Shown piece by piece: positions 63,924 through 64,000 of a stretch of 64,000 nt of DNA (the first letter of the stretch is position 1; each line of letters begins with the position of its first letter). This DNA is from Prevotella heparinolytica (GTDB taxonomy: Bacteria > Bacteroidota > Bacteroidia > Bacteroidales > Bacteroidaceae), in contig NZ_SLXB01000001.1 of the NCBI RefSeq assembly GCF_004342845.1, forward strand, positions 62,001 through 126,000, written 5' to 3'. The notes under the pieces are model-generated. The model had not been told where the DNA came from. It did not search any database and worked only from the letters and a program-made list of their open reading frames with translations. Both the position numbers and the translations under genes were made by a program.

Positions 63924-64000
63924 AGCAATGGATTATGGTTTATTCATAGGCATATTGTTTTTTAAGGGTTCTGCAATGATGTGTTTATTCAATGGTGATT

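Overview
This window looks like chromosomal DNA of a gut Bacteroides or close relative (Bacteroidales). The reasons are two SusC/SusD pairs, a hybrid two-component regulator, HU-related proteins of the Bacteroidales type, DUF3836/DUF3575/DUF5119/fimbrillin-like lipoproteins, and promoters with the Bacteroides -7 box TAnnTTTG instead of a sigma70 -10. No tRNA, rRNA, insertion sequence, integrase or CRISPR-cas locus was seen.

Layout. 1-24 kb is mostly housekeeping: rdgB (partial), yitT-like and leuS on the minus strand; an EamA transporter and a secreted protein on plus; an acyltransferase; an HU-related gene behind a 1-kb non-coding region; an SPFH protein, a methyltransferase and mutS; tandem paralogous lgt genes; panE; a secreted protein; ychF; a DUF3836 protein; polA; and a polyprenyl synthase. 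24-32 kb carries a DUF1266-like gene behind a large inverted repeat, the overlapping genes dtd-mazG-deoC, the run mnmG-apt-uvrC, and a second HU-related gene. 32-39 kb is accessory: a complete GH9 enzyme, the C-terminal relic of a second GH9 gene, and a DUF3575-DUF5119-fimbrillin-like cluster. 39-57 kb is a polysaccharide utilisation locus (PUL): GH2, hybrid two-component sensor, SusC, SusD, three GH43 proteins and an (alpha/alpha)6-type protein, probably for an arabinose- or xylose-containing plant glycan. 57-64 kb is a second, minus-strand locus with an STN-containing SusC, a SusD and a secreted histidine phosphatase; its regulator is not in the window.

How the genes work together. In the first PUL the periplasmic sensor domain of the hybrid regulator should detect an oligosaccharide and activate the SusC/SusD importer and lipid-anchored GH43 enzymes. 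In the second locus the STN domain suggests control by an ECF sigma/FecR-type anti-sigma pair lying beyond the right edge.

The most unusual signal is non-coding. Five separate intergenic regions carry short tandem arrays with an exact pitch of 22 bp. Each array has its own core, usually a dyad. Two of the five, 18 kb apart and in opposite orientation, share the same core. No gene or element that I know explains this. Other non-coding items are a probable 60-nt small RNA upstream of mutS, a 30-bp palindrome, long hairpins of 24 and 33 bp, and a motif repeated every 54-55 bp upstream of an HU-related gene.
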